Assembly: GCF_028287845.1 (NCBI RefSeq)
Contig: NZ_JAQBOW010000023.1
Location: 1-36,298, forward strand
DNA length: 36,298 nucleotides
Reading direction: 5' to 3'
Source: Mucilaginibacter sp.
GTDB lineage: Bacteria; Bacteroidota; Bacteroidia; Sphingobacteriales; Sphingobacteriaceae
Shown: positions 24,704 to 32,077 of the stretch, one piece after another
Position numbering within the stretch: the first letter of the stretch is position 1
How the letters are laid out: each line of letters starts with the position of its first letter
The notes under the pieces: generated by a model
What the model saw: the letters and a program-made list of their open reading frames with translations, nothing else
Databases searched by the model: none
Told to the model about the DNA's origin: nothing
Translations under genes and position numbers: made by a program

Positions 24704-25759
24704 ATGAAAACTATTAAAGGACCTGCAATTTTCTTAGCACAATTTTTAGGGGATAAACCACCTTTTGATACCCTTGAAGAAATATGTAAGTGGTCGAAAA
24801 GCTTAGGGTTTAAGGGGGTGCAAATACCTTCATGGGCAAACAGTTACTTCGATTTGCAAAAGGCTGCCGAAAGTAAAACTTATGCCGACGAAATAAAAGG
24901 CATGGTACAAAGTCACGGCCTGGAAATTACCGAGCTATCTACGCATTTACAGGGACAACTGGTTGCCGTAAACCCTGCTTATGATGAATTATTTGACGGA
25001 TTTGCTCCCGAAGCATATCGTAAAAACCCAAAAGCAAGGCAGGAGTGGGCCGTACAGCAATTAAAATATGCGGCAAAAGCATCGCAAAATTTAGGCTTAA
25101 ACGCACATGCCACTTTTAGCGGCGCTTTATTATGGCAAACGGTTTACCCGTGGCCGCAGCGCCCCGCGGGTTTGGTAGAGACCGGCTTTACCGAACTGGC
25201 TAAACGCTGGAAACCGATATTAGATGTATTTGATGAGAATGGTGTTGATCTTTGTTATGAAATTCACCCGGGCGAGGATCTGCATGACGGCATTAGTTAT
25301 GAAATGTTTTTAGAGAAGGTGGGCAATCATAAACGAGCCAATTTGCTGTATGATCCATCGCACTTTGTGTTGCAGTGTTTAGATTATCTGGAATATATAG
25401 ATATCTACCACGAACGTATAAAAATGTTCCATGTTAAGGATGCCGAATTTAACCCTACGGGCCGCCAGGGTGTTTATGGTGGTTACCAAAACTGGGTTGA
25501 GCGCGCGGGCCGTTTCCGTTCGTTAGGAGACGGGCAGGTTGATTTTAAATCTATCTTTAGCAAAATGGCGCAGTATGATTTTGAAGGATGGGCAGTAATG
25601 GAATGGGAATGCGCGCTTAAACATCCGGAAGATGGGGCAAAAGAAGGCGCTATATTTATTAAAGATCATATCATCAGGGTAACAGAGAAGGCTTTTGATG
25701 ATTTTGCCGGTTCAGGATCAGACGAGGCATTTAACAAGCGCGTATTAGGTATTGATTAA
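24704..25759 (+). CDS. Sugar phosphate isomerase/epimerase-type TIM barrel
   Basis: 351 residues of the AP-endonuclease-2/xylose-isomerase-like TIM-barrel superfamily. Metal-site motifs are visible: CYEIHPGEDL (Glu, His), LLYDPSHFVLQ (Asp, His), FHVKDAEF (His, Asp), and EWECA near the end (Glu). It starts KTIKGPAIFLAQFLGDKPPF. Relatives include IolE-type dehydratases, hydroxypyruvate isomerase and keto-sugar epimerases. It overlaps in function with the upstream oxidoreductase and is separated from it by only 7 bp. Specific reaction unknown. Confidence 0.9.
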   Translation: MKTIKGPAIFLAQFLGDKPPFDTLEEICKWSKSLGFKGVQIPSWANSYFDLQKAAESKTYADEIKGMVQSHGLEITELSTHLQGQLVAVNPAYDELFDGFAPEAYRKNPKARQEWAVQQLKYAAKASQNLGLNAHATFSGALLWQTVYPWPQRPAGLVETGFTELAKRWKPILDVFDENGVDLCYEIHPGEDLHDGISYEMFLEKVGNHKRANLLYDPSHFVLQCLDYLEYIDIYHERIKMFHVKDAEFNPTGRQGVYGGYQNWVERAGRFRSLGDGQVDFKSIFSKMAQYDFEGWAVMEWECALKHPEDGAKEGAIFIKDHIIRVTEKAFDDFAGSGSDEAFNKRVLGID

Positions 25760-25883
25760 GTAGTGAGTGATGAATGGGTGAGTAGTGAAGTGAATGGTTT
25801 TTTCAATAACTGCTTAACACAATCAACTTAATCAACAATTTATCTATATTTATAAACCAATTATAAACTTAAACAAATAAACA

Positions 25884-27095
25884 ATGCAAATTAATCGTAC
25901 GCAACTGTTCAGGGCAAGCTGTTTGTCGCTGTTAGTAACCGGATTGTCATTCGGCATTAGAGCTGGTATTCTAAATAAGCTTGGCACCGATTTTCAATTA
26001 GACAAAGCACAACTTGGTGCTATAACGGCAACTGCGTTTTGGGGATTCCCATTAGCCGTTGTTATCGGCGGTATGGTAGTTGACATCATCGGCATGAAGA
26101 AGTTACTGGTACTGGCCTTCATTTTTCACCTGGTAGGTATTGTGCTTACAATTTTCGCCAACGGATACTGGACGCTGTTTTTATCTACATTGCTGGTTGG
26201 CCTGGCCAACGGTACCGTTGAAGCTGCTTGTAACCCCTTGGTTGCAGGGCTGTATACTGATAACAAAACTACCAAGCTTAACCATTTTCACCTGTGGTTC
26301 CCTAGTGGTATTGTAATAGGCACCGTTATTGTGTTTTTATTAAACAAGCTGGGATTAAGCTGGCAGATACAGGTTGCTACCATGCTTATACCAACTGTTA
26401 TATACGGTTTCCTATTCTCAAAATTGGATTTCCCGGTTACAGAGCGTGTAGCTTCAGGAGTTAGCTATGGCGGTATGTTTAAAGCACTGCTTAATCCACT
26501 TTTCATTTTTATGTTTATTTGCATGTTTGGTACCGCCATTACCGAGTTATTTACCGGCCAATGGATAGACGTATTGTTGAAAAATGTAACCGATAATGCT
26601 TTATTGATATTAACACTGGATACCGGTGTTATGGTACTGGGTCGTGCATTTGCTAAGCCGGTTCTTAAAAAGATTTCTCCACAGGCTTTGCTGTTAGTAT
26701 CAGCTATACTTGCCGCTTTGGGCATATTTATGCTGAGTACCGTTACCGGTCCATTGATTTATGTGGCAGCCATTGTATTCGGAATGGGCGTTTGTTTCTT
26801 CTGGCCAACTATGCTGGGTTTTGTTAATACAAATATTCCGGCTACCGGTGCGTTAGGGTTAAACTTAATGGGCGGCGCCGGCATGTTCTCCGTAGCAATA
26901 TTTACCTTATTTATGGGTGGTTTTTATGATAGAATAGTTAAAGAAGCAGGTAGCGATACACTTGCCGGCAAGCAAGTATTACAAGCTACATTGGTTATCC
27001 CTATTATTTTAATAGTAGCTTTTACCGGCCTGGTTATTTATATGCGGTCAAGAACCAAAACCAAAATTGAATCAGCTGCGGCTGTCCAGGTATAA
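25884..27095 (+). CDS. MFS transporter, sugar-type (FucP-like group)
   Basis: 403 residues with about 12 hydrophobic helices. The start MQINRTQLFRASCLSLLVTG and GIRAGILNKLGTDFQLDKAQ, then GGMVVDIIGMKKLL (loop 2-3 region), match the sugar:H+ symporter-like MFS proteins common in Bacteroidota sugar loci. GLANGTVEAACNPLVAG in helix 4 is the characteristic acid-containing segment. It likely imports the substrate handled by the preceding oxidoreductase and isomerase. It is 124 bp from the isomerase (short direct repeats GTGAGTGATGAATGG-like in the gap), so it may have its own promoter; a terminator follows. Confidence 0.9.
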   Translation: MQINRTQLFRASCLSLLVTGLSFGIRAGILNKLGTDFQLDKAQLGAITATAFWGFPLAVVIGGMVVDIIGMKKLLVLAFIFHLVGIVLTIFANGYWTLFLSTLLVGLANGTVEAACNPLVAGLYTDNKTTKLNHFHLWFPSGIVIGTVIVFLLNKLGLSWQIQVATMLIPTVIYGFLFSKLDFPVTERVASGVSYGGMFKALLNPLFIFMFICMFGTAITELFTGQWIDVLLKNVTDNALLILTLDTGVMVLGRAFAKPVLKKISPQALLLVSAILAALGIFMLSTVTGPLIYVAAIVFGMGVCFFWPTMLGFVNTNIPATGALGLNLMGGAGMFSVAIFTLFMGGFYDRIVKEAGSDTLAGKQVLQATLVIPIILIVAFTGLVIYMRSRTKTKIESAAAVQV

Positions 27096-27114
27096 TATTA
27101 GCTGGTTCATAATT

Positions 27115-27150
27115 AAAAGCGATGGGTTTTAAAACCCCATCGCTTTTTTT
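27115..27150 (+). terminator. Rho-independent terminator after the MFS gene
   Basis: AAAAGCGATGGG (27115-27126) pairs with CCCATCGCTTTT across TTTTAAAAC and is followed by seven T. It separates the sugar operon from the ABC ATPase gene that starts at 27171. Confidence 0.9.
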
Positions 27151-27170
27151 GTTTATTTGTATATTGCCCT

Positions 27171-27929
27171 ATGGATTTTGCTATAACCGTCAATAATATT
27201 CACAAAACATTTAACCCGGGTAAACCCAACCACGTAAACGCCGTTAATGGGGTTAGTTTATCTATAAAAAATGGCGAGTTTGTGGTTATTGTGGGATCGA
27301 ACGGTTCGGGTAAAACAACGTTGCTCAATTTAATCTCGGGCAATATTTTACCCTCATCGGGTAGTATAACCATTGATGGTAACCATGTAACCAAATTAGC
27401 CGATTATAACCGCAGTAAGTGGATAGCCCGGGTTTTTCAGAATCCAACGAGCGGTACCGCGTCTGAGCTGAGCATTTTAGATAATTTTCGCCTGGCAGCT
27501 ATTCGTACCAAAGCCAAAGGGTTAACTATAGGTGTTAATGAAGCATTTAAAGAGCAGGTAAAAGATAAAATAGCCATATTAGGATTGGGCCTGGAAAGAA
27601 AGATAGACCAGCCCATGGGCACACTATCCGGCGGCCAGCGGCAGGCGCTAACTTTGCTGATGAGTGTGATGGATGAATGTAAAATACTGCTGCTGGATGA
27701 GCCTACCGCTGCGCTCGACCCAAAATCAGCAGAAATAGTAATGCGTACGGCTGATAAATTGAGCAAAGATTTTAAACTGACCACAATATTAGTCACCCAT
27801 AATTTAAAAGATGCCTACAATTATGGAACGCGCATTATACAAATGGGCGAGGGCGTGATTTTAAAGGATATGGACACGAACCATAAACAGCTATTAAAGC
27901 AGAATGATCTGTTTGAGTGGTTTGGGTAA
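27171..27929 (+). CDS. ABC transporter ATP-binding protein without adjacent permease
   Basis: 252 residues, one complete ABC ATPase domain: Walker A GSNGSGKTT (42-50), a Q-loop in RVFQNPTSG, signature LSGGQRQ (152-158), Walker B LLLDEPTAALD (about 173-183), and H-loop VTHN. LSILDNFRLAAIRTKAKGLT and the general layout resemble the COG1101-type uncharacterised transport ATPases whose partners are a substrate-binding lipoprotein and a LivH-like permease. No such partner is in the window on either side: the upstream gene is an MFS transporter behind a terminator, and a repeat-rich spacer lies downstream. Its membrane partner must be elsewhere. Confidence 0.92.
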   Translation: MDFAITVNNIHKTFNPGKPNHVNAVNGVSLSIKNGEFVVIVGSNGSGKTTLLNLISGNILPSSGSITIDGNHVTKLADYNRSKWIARVFQNPTSGTASELSILDNFRLAAIRTKAKGLTIGVNEAFKEQVKDKIAILGLGLERKIDQPMGTLSGGQRQALTLLMSVMDECKILLLDEPTAALDPKSAEIVMRTADKLSKDFKLTTILVTHNLKDAYNYGTRIIQMGEGVILKDMDTNHKQLLKQNDLFEWFG

Positions 27930-27937
27930 GAAAAATT

Positions 27938-27967
27938 AGATTTGACAACTTTTTAAAAGTCAAATCT
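27938..27967 (+). terminator. Hairpin after the ABC ATPase gene, also a local repeat
   Basis: AGATTTGAC (27938-27946) and GTCAAATCT (27959-27967) with a 12-nt A/T loop, 8 bp after the stop. A near copy, AGATTTGA/TCAAATCT, lies at 28185-28216, in direct orientation. Confidence 0.55.
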
Positions 27968-28010
27968 TTCATACTGTTAGATAAGCGTGTAAACTTCTTG
28001 CCCCATCGGG

Positions 28011-28156
28011 GCTACCTATTTGTAGAAATAAAGCGAATCACCGATTTTTGCCTCGTAGAGGCTACCCATTGCCCGGCAGTTAAATAGCATTGTTGTTTAA
28101 GGGTTGCACCTACGGAGCAATTTTATTTTTCATTATTATTTCTACAAACAGGTAGC
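28011..28156. repeat. Bacteroidota-type dispersed inverted repeat
   Basis: GCTACCTATTTGTAGAAATAA (28011-28031) is repeated inverted at 28136-28156 with one mismatch. GC-rich pieces flank both arms (CCCCATCGGGG at 28000-28010, TCCTACGGAGC at 28157-28167), and inside are related pieces CCTCGTAGAGGCTACCC (28051-28067) and GGGTTGCACCTACGGAGC (about 28101-28118). Repeats of the type 'gtaggggc(t/g)acctatttgtagaaa' are widely scattered in Bacteroidota genomes; here two are arranged head to head. Confidence 0.75.
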
Positions 28157-28184
28157 TCCTACGGAGCATTTTATTAACGTTATT

Positions 28185-28216
28185 AGATTTGACAAATTTT
28201 TAAAGTTTTCAAATCT
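28185..28216. repeat. Second copy of the AGATTTGAC hairpin
   Basis: AGATTTGA (28185-28192) / TCAAATCT (28209-28216). Same orientation and flanks (TTAGATTTGACAA) as the hairpin at 27938-27967, so the two form direct repeats around the 28011-28156 element. Confidence 0.65.
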
Positions 28217-28281
28217 CTCTCTTAAATCTTTGGCAAACTTATTGTATTCATCCCACCATAATATGACGCACAACAATTTCT

Positions 28282-28530
28282 ATGATGAACAACAATTTCC
28301 AAAACATATCTGATGCGTACCAGCTGGTTAGCGGTGCAAAGATCAGAGGCAAAAAACACGATGAAATTTTCGAACTGGGTGGTTACGATGCCAACAAGCG
28401 GGGATATACTGTATATCCTATAGATAACGGCATCAGGTATGACGACTTTAGCGTAGTGGTATCAGAGAACGAACTCAAAAATAATTTCCTGATAGAGGTT
28501 GTGAAAGTAAATACAGCTATCGCGGCTTAA
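28282..28530 (+). CDS. Small hypothetical protein
   Basis: 82 residues, or 81 if the second ATG at 28285 is used. No signal peptide, no membrane segment, no recognised family. It has a compact, mixed alpha/beta-looking sequence: SDAYQLVSGAKIRGKKHDEI, FELGGYDANKRGYTVYPI, then YDDFSVVVSENEL and a valine-rich end. Codon use looks like that of the neighbours. It stands alone between repeat-rich spacers. Function unknown. Confidence 0.65.
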   Translation: MMNNNFQNISDAYQLVSGAKIRGKKHDEIFELGGYDANKRGYTVYPIDNGIRYDDFSVVVSENELKNNFLIEVVKVNTAIAA

Positions 28531-28552
28531 TCCAAATGGTATTTTAAAACAA

Positions 28553-28605
28553 AGAGAGGCATCTTATACAGTTGCTGAGTAGCAAAGCGCATAAGATGTC
28601 TCTCT
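28553..28605. repeat. Hairpin repeat, diverged copy C
   Basis: AGAGAGGCATCTTAT (28553-28567) and ATAAGATGTCTCTCT (28591-28605) pair with one G-U. The form (stem ATCTTATAC after a purine-rich start) resembles copies A and B at 17854 and 31985. It lies between the convergent 82-residue gene and the cytochrome c gene and may be a terminator. Confidence 0.6.
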
Positions 28606-28639
28606 GTACATTCTTCGAAATGATGAATGAATTTGGCTA

Positions 28640-29095
28640 TTATGTCTTTTTAACCGCTGCTCTAACTTTAGTAACCTCGGCAGTGGTAACAGCCGGGGCC
28701 TTGTTGCCAAAGCTATTACGTACAAATGTTAAAACATTAGCAATATCCTCGTCCTTCAAAAAATCATGTGATGGCATGGTGTTAGAATAGGTGTTGCCTT
28801 CTATTTCAACGCTTTCATTAAAACCATTCAGCACAATAGTTATCAGTTTGGTTTTATCACCCAAAACATAAGTTGTATTAATTAACGGCGGGTTCATGTT
28901 TTGCACGCCGCCGCCATCAACCTGGTGGCATGATACGCAGGTTTGCATATAAACAGTCTTCCCTTTAGCTATAGATGCGGCTAAACCGGTGGTAGCATGT
29001 TTAGCCTTTGGTTTAGCTTTGTGTTTAACCTGTGCCTGTACACCGGCATACATTAACATCATCAAAACACACGAAACAATTATTTTTACCCGCAT
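28640..29095 (-). CDS. Exported cytochrome c, small mono-heme
   Basis: 151 residues. Residues 1-22 are a signal peptide (MYAGVQAQ). A Lys/Ala-rich linker follows (VKHKAKPKAKHATT). Heme attachment site CVSCH (Cys53, Cys56, His57), with the distal Met ligand most likely in NTMPSHDFL (Met107). GGGVQNMNPPL and EDIANVLTFVRNSFGN fit class I cytochromes c of about 100 residues. A tail of about 20 residues, Ala/Val/Lys-rich, follows. It starts 3 bp after the sugar dehydrogenase stop, so the two are one operon and it likely accepts electrons from that enzyme in the periplasm. Confidence 0.92.
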   Translation of the reverse strand: MRVKIIVSCVLMMLMYAGVQAQVKHKAKPKAKHATTGLAASIAKGKTVYMQTCVSCHQVDGGGVQNMNPPLINTTYVLGDKTKLITIVLNGFNESVEIEGNTYSNTMPSHDFLKDEDIANVLTFVRNSFGNKAPAVTTAEVTKVRAAVKKT

Positions 29096-29098
29096 AAT

Positions 29099-30382
29099 TT
29101 ATTTTTTATAAGTGATCTTGTAAATAGTTCCTTTGCTGTCATCGCTTACATATAGTGAGCCATCAGCACCTTGTGCCAATCCGCATGGGCGATGTTCTGC
29201 ACGGCCAGATTCTGTTTGCGCCTGCGAACCCGAAAATCCATTTGCAAATATTTCCCATTGGCCATCAGGCTTTCCATTTTTAAATGGCTGAAATACTACA
29301 AAGTAGCCAGCCTGTGGCTCGGGTGCGCGGTTCCATGAACCGTGGAACGCGATGAAAGCGCCATTTTTATATTTAGCCGGAAACTGGTTGCCTGTATAAA
29401 ACAACAAACCATTAGGAGCAAGGTGGCCCGGATATGCAGCTGCCGGATCAATAGCATTCTCGCCGCCGGCTTTTTTACCATCGCCGCCATACTCTGGCGC
29501 TAATACTTTTTTATGCTGTATTTGGTCATAATATATATATGGCCAGCCGGCATTATCGCCCTTATTTATAGCATACAAACACTCGGCAGGCAAAAGGGAT
29601 GATTGTTTTTGATCAAATATTTCGGGAAAAATATCATGCAGCTGGTCGCGGCCGTGCTGCATTACAAATAATTGATTGTCCTGGTAGTTCCAATCCATGC
29701 CCATTACATTGCGCAAGCCGGTAGCATAACGCACGCCATCACTATAATGTTGGTTCAGCTTATCAGCTTTAAACTGCCAGATACCGGCAGCCGAATCTAA
29801 AATAGGGCAGCCTTTTTGGCCCATAGAACCTTTTTGACGATCTTTAACCTGGCATGAATTAGAATATGCACCAATATTCACATATAAATTACCGGCATTG
29901 TCCAGCAAAATTGCTTTTGCTTCGTGCTCATGCCTGCTAATTAAGCCGCTTACAATAGTCTCGGGATGCTCGGGGTTAATAACTTCATTTTTGGCATCTA
30001 ACTTAAAACGGTAAACATTCTCGTCTGATGAGGCATATAAATAACCATTTTTAATATACATGCCGGTGCCGGCAAAATCGCCAAAGCTTGATACTACTTC
30101 GGCCTTGTCGCCGCTATCATGTAAAACAACTATGCCCTTGCCGTTTTTTAGCTTGTTTATTTTTACATAAATATTTCCTTGCGGCGTAACGGCTATATGC
30201 CTGGCACTGCCAATACCCGTTATTAAAGCGGTACCGGTAAAACCGGCTGGTAGGGTTAAGCCTGCATTATCGGCAATATTTCTATGCTTTAAAGGCGGAT
30301 CACTCTTTAACGCGTTTAATAAAATTAAACCACAAACTGCAACTAAAGGCAGAATGACGGTAATGAATTTTCTATTTTTCAT
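29099..30382 (-). CDS. PQQ-type glucose/sorbosone dehydrogenase-like beta-propeller
   Basis: 427 residues. The N-terminus has a hydrophobic segment (about 5-24, FITVILPLVAVCGLILLNAL) as signal or anchor. The rest is a six-bladed propeller of the soluble glucose/sorbosone dehydrogenase family: GTALITGIGSARHIAVTPQG, SRHEHEAKAILLDNAGNLYV, YATGLRNVMGMDWN, LFVMQHGRDQL, NKGDNAGWPYIYYD, FHGSWNRAPEP and CGLAQGADGSLYVSDDSKGT. It probably oxidises an aldose or related compound in the periplasm, with PQQ as cofactor, passing electrons to the adjacent cytochrome c. PQQ synthesis genes are not in the window. The substrate is not determined by the sequence. Confidence 0.88.
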   Translation of the reverse strand: MKNRKFITVILPLVAVCGLILLNALKSDPPLKHRNIADNAGLTLPAGFTGTALITGIGSARHIAVTPQGNIYVKINKLKNGKGIVVLHDSGDKAEVVSSFGDFAGTGMYIKNGYLYASSDENVYRFKLDAKNEVINPEHPETIVSGLISRHEHEAKAILLDNAGNLYVNIGAYSNSCQVKDRQKGSMGQKGCPILDSAAGIWQFKADKLNQHYSDGVRYATGLRNVMGMDWNYQDNQLFVMQHGRDQLHDIFPEIFDQKQSSLLPAECLYAINKGDNAGWPYIYYDQIQHKKVLAPEYGGDGKKAGGENAIDPAAAYPGHLAPNGLLFYTGNQFPAKYKNGAFIAFHGSWNRAPEPQAGYFVVFQPFKNGKPDGQWEIFANGFSGSQAQTESGRAEHRPCGLAQGADGSLYVSDDSKGTIYKITYKK

Positions 30383-30624
30383 ATCAGTTATTTTTTATAC
30401 AGGTCAAAATTAATGAGAATAAAAATGGAAAGGAAAACCAAATTAAATACTTACAAACCTTTTACAGTAAGTTAAAATTTTATATAGGTAAAATTAAATT
30501 TTTTATTTTGATAACTTTTCGATATAATATTCTATTTAAATACTATTATACCATTTAACTAAAAACATAGCACTAAACCCCGCTGCTTTTTCATAGTCAT
30601 AAATGTATATAAAAACTAAGATTT

Positions 30625-31326
30625 ATGAAAAAGTTAGCTCTAATATCAGCAATAGCATTAAGTGGTTTGTTTTACAGTACTGCAAATGCACAAATAAGAA
30701 TAGGTTTACACATAAATACACCTGCAGTAAGAGTAGTAGCCGAAGCACCGGTATATGCAAATTACAATAACATTGATGATTATTATTACCTGCCGGATGT
30801 AGACGCTTATTATAGCGTGGCCGAAGAATGTTACTATTATAATGATGGCGCAAGATGGATATCAGCTGCTTACCTGCCCGGCGCATACCGTAACTATGAT
30901 TGGAGGAGTGCCCGCCGTTATGAAGTCCGCGCAAATCGTCCATATTTTAATGCCGATATGTACAGGGCAAGATATAGAGGTAACGTTGGCAGCTGGGGCC
31001 GTTATAATAACTATGCCAATCGTGATTTTAACCGTGGTGGCCAAAGAAACAACGACTTACGTTTTGAAAGAAGGGGAGATATGAACAGAGGTGAGCAACA
31101 TTTTGATAACCGTGGTGGGTATTATGGCCAACCTGATAGGGGACAAGGTTACTACCGAGGTGAAAATAACTATCGTCAATCAAACCAACCCGGTAGAAAC
31201 CAGGGATGGAATAGTCAGCCATCACGTCAAAACGGAAATGGTCGGCAACAATGGGGTAATGATGGTGGTGAACAACATTTCAAAGACAATCATGACCGTA
31301 GCGGACATGATAGATCAAGATTTTAA
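30625..31326 (+). CDS. Exported Tyr/Asn/Arg/Gly-rich protein, function unknown
   Basis: 233 residues with a clear signal peptide (1-23, ending TANAQ). A short conserved-looking N-terminal part (IRIGLHINTPAVRVVAEAPV, then a Tyr-rich stretch YYYLPDVDAYYSVAEECYYY and ARWISAAYLPGAYRNYDW) is followed by about 110 residues of low complexity rich in Arg, Asn, Gly, Gln and Tyr (RGGQRNNDLRFERRGDMNRG). It ends in a His/Asp-rich tail. The layout is familiar from secreted hypothetical proteins of Sphingobacteriaceae. High Arg and Tyr suggest an envelope or surface role, not shown. Has its own terminator at 31353. Confidence 0.8.
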   Translation: MKKLALISAIALSGLFYSTANAQIRIGLHINTPAVRVVAEAPVYANYNNIDDYYYLPDVDAYYSVAEECYYYNDGARWISAAYLPGAYRNYDWRSARRYEVRANRPYFNADMYRARYRGNVGSWGRYNNYANRDFNRGGQRNNDLRFERRGDMNRGEQHFDNRGGYYGQPDRGQGYYRGENNYRQSNQPGRNQGWNSQPSRQNGNGRQQWGNDGGEQHFKDNHDRSGHDRSRF

Positions 31327-31352
31327 AATTACTTCCTCCATCATATATAATG

Positions 31353-31384
31353 AAAAGCCATCCAATGTTTGGATGGCTTTTTTA
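31353..31384 (+). terminator. Rho-independent terminator after the Tyr/Arg-rich protein gene
   Basis: AAAAGCCATCCAA (31353-31365) and TTGGATGGCTTTT (31369-31381) form a 13-bp stem with a three-base loop (TGT) and end in a T run. Confidence 0.9.
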
Positions 31385-31482
31385 ATTGTAACATTCTGAA
31401 TACTATGTATTTAAAAGGTTACATGGCTTAGTTAAACCCGCCTGACTATTAAAGGTCATACCTGCATAAAATTTAAAAACTC

Positions 31483-31947
31483 ATGAAAAAATTATTTATT
31501 ACCGCAGCAATAGCTACTATGTTTAGCATTACTGCATTTGCTGCAAACGGCAAGCATAACAAAACTGAAGATAAAGTAACCTATGCGGCACTTGACCAAT
31601 TTGCAGCTGATTTTAAAAGTGCTGACAATGTGGTATGGACAGTAACCCCCAACTGCCAGAAAGTAACCTTTATCAATAATAATAATAACTATACGGCCTT
31701 TTATACCTTTGACGGCGATTACCTTGGACTAACACAAGATATTGCCTACAAAAGAATACCAACATCAGTTAGGAGCGAAATAGCTAACGATTACAAAGGT
31801 TTTGAAGTTGCTGATGTTATTAAATATAAAACCACCGAAGCCGATGAACCGGTAGCTTACTTTGTCGACATAAAAAAGACGGGCAGCGAGATCCTGTTAA
31901 AAGTATCAGCCGATAAAAGCGTATCCTTTTTTAAAGAAATAGAGTAA
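31483..31947 (+). CDS. Exported PepSY-like (DUF2874-type) protein
   Basis: 154 residues. Signal peptide 1-21 (ITAFAA). The mature part matches the putative beta-lactamase-inhibitor-like PepSY-like group of Bacteroidota: ALDQFAADFKSADNVVWTVT, NYTAFYTFDGDYLGLTQDIA, IPTSVRSEIANDYKGFEVAD, then EPVAYFVDIKKTGSEILLKV. Function unknown; periplasmic. It stands alone with 156 bp upstream and a hairpin repeat downstream. Confidence 0.85.
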   Translation: MKKLFITAAIATMFSITAFAANGKHNKTEDKVTYAALDQFAADFKSADNVVWTVTPNCQKVTFINNNNNYTAFYTFDGDYLGLTQDIAYKRIPTSVRSEIANDYKGFEVADVIKYKTTEADEPVAYFVDIKKTGSEILLKVSADKSVSFFKEIE

Positions 31948-31984
31948 TAGTTTGTTATTAACTATGAGAATAGCGAATTGTAAA

Positions 31985-32055
31985 TTCGACGAGAAAAGAG
32001 GAGAAATCTTATACATCATGTCTGTTTAACTAGCATTGTGTATAAGATTTCTCCT
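31985..32055. repeat. Dispersed hairpin repeat, copy B
   Basis: AGGAGAAATCTTATAC (31999-32014) and GTATAAGATTTCTCCT (32040-32055) form a 16-bp perfect stem. Its left flank TTCGACGAG and stem match copy A at 17854-17946; the loops differ. Lies between convergent genes, so it may end both transcripts. Confidence 0.8.
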
Positions 32056-32077
32056 TTTGACCTATTAATTATTTGAT

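Larger units (their letters stand above)
27930..28281. other. 352-bp spacer built of nested inverted repeats
   Basis: No gene seen. Two similar AGATTTGAC hairpins (27938-27967 and 28185-28216) flank a 146-bp inverted-repeat element (28011-28156). See those entries. The last about 60 bp before 28282 must hold the promoter of the small gene that follows. Confidence 0.7.

Noticed and set aside
28104..28313. 69-codon plus-strand frame across the repeat spacer
   Set aside because: It runs through the inverted repeats and overlaps the start of the better-supported 82-residue gene in another frame.
30842..31399. Alternative plus- and minus-strand frames over the Tyr/Arg-rich protein gene
   Set aside because: Low-complexity shadows; only the 30625 frame has a signal peptide and matching terminator.
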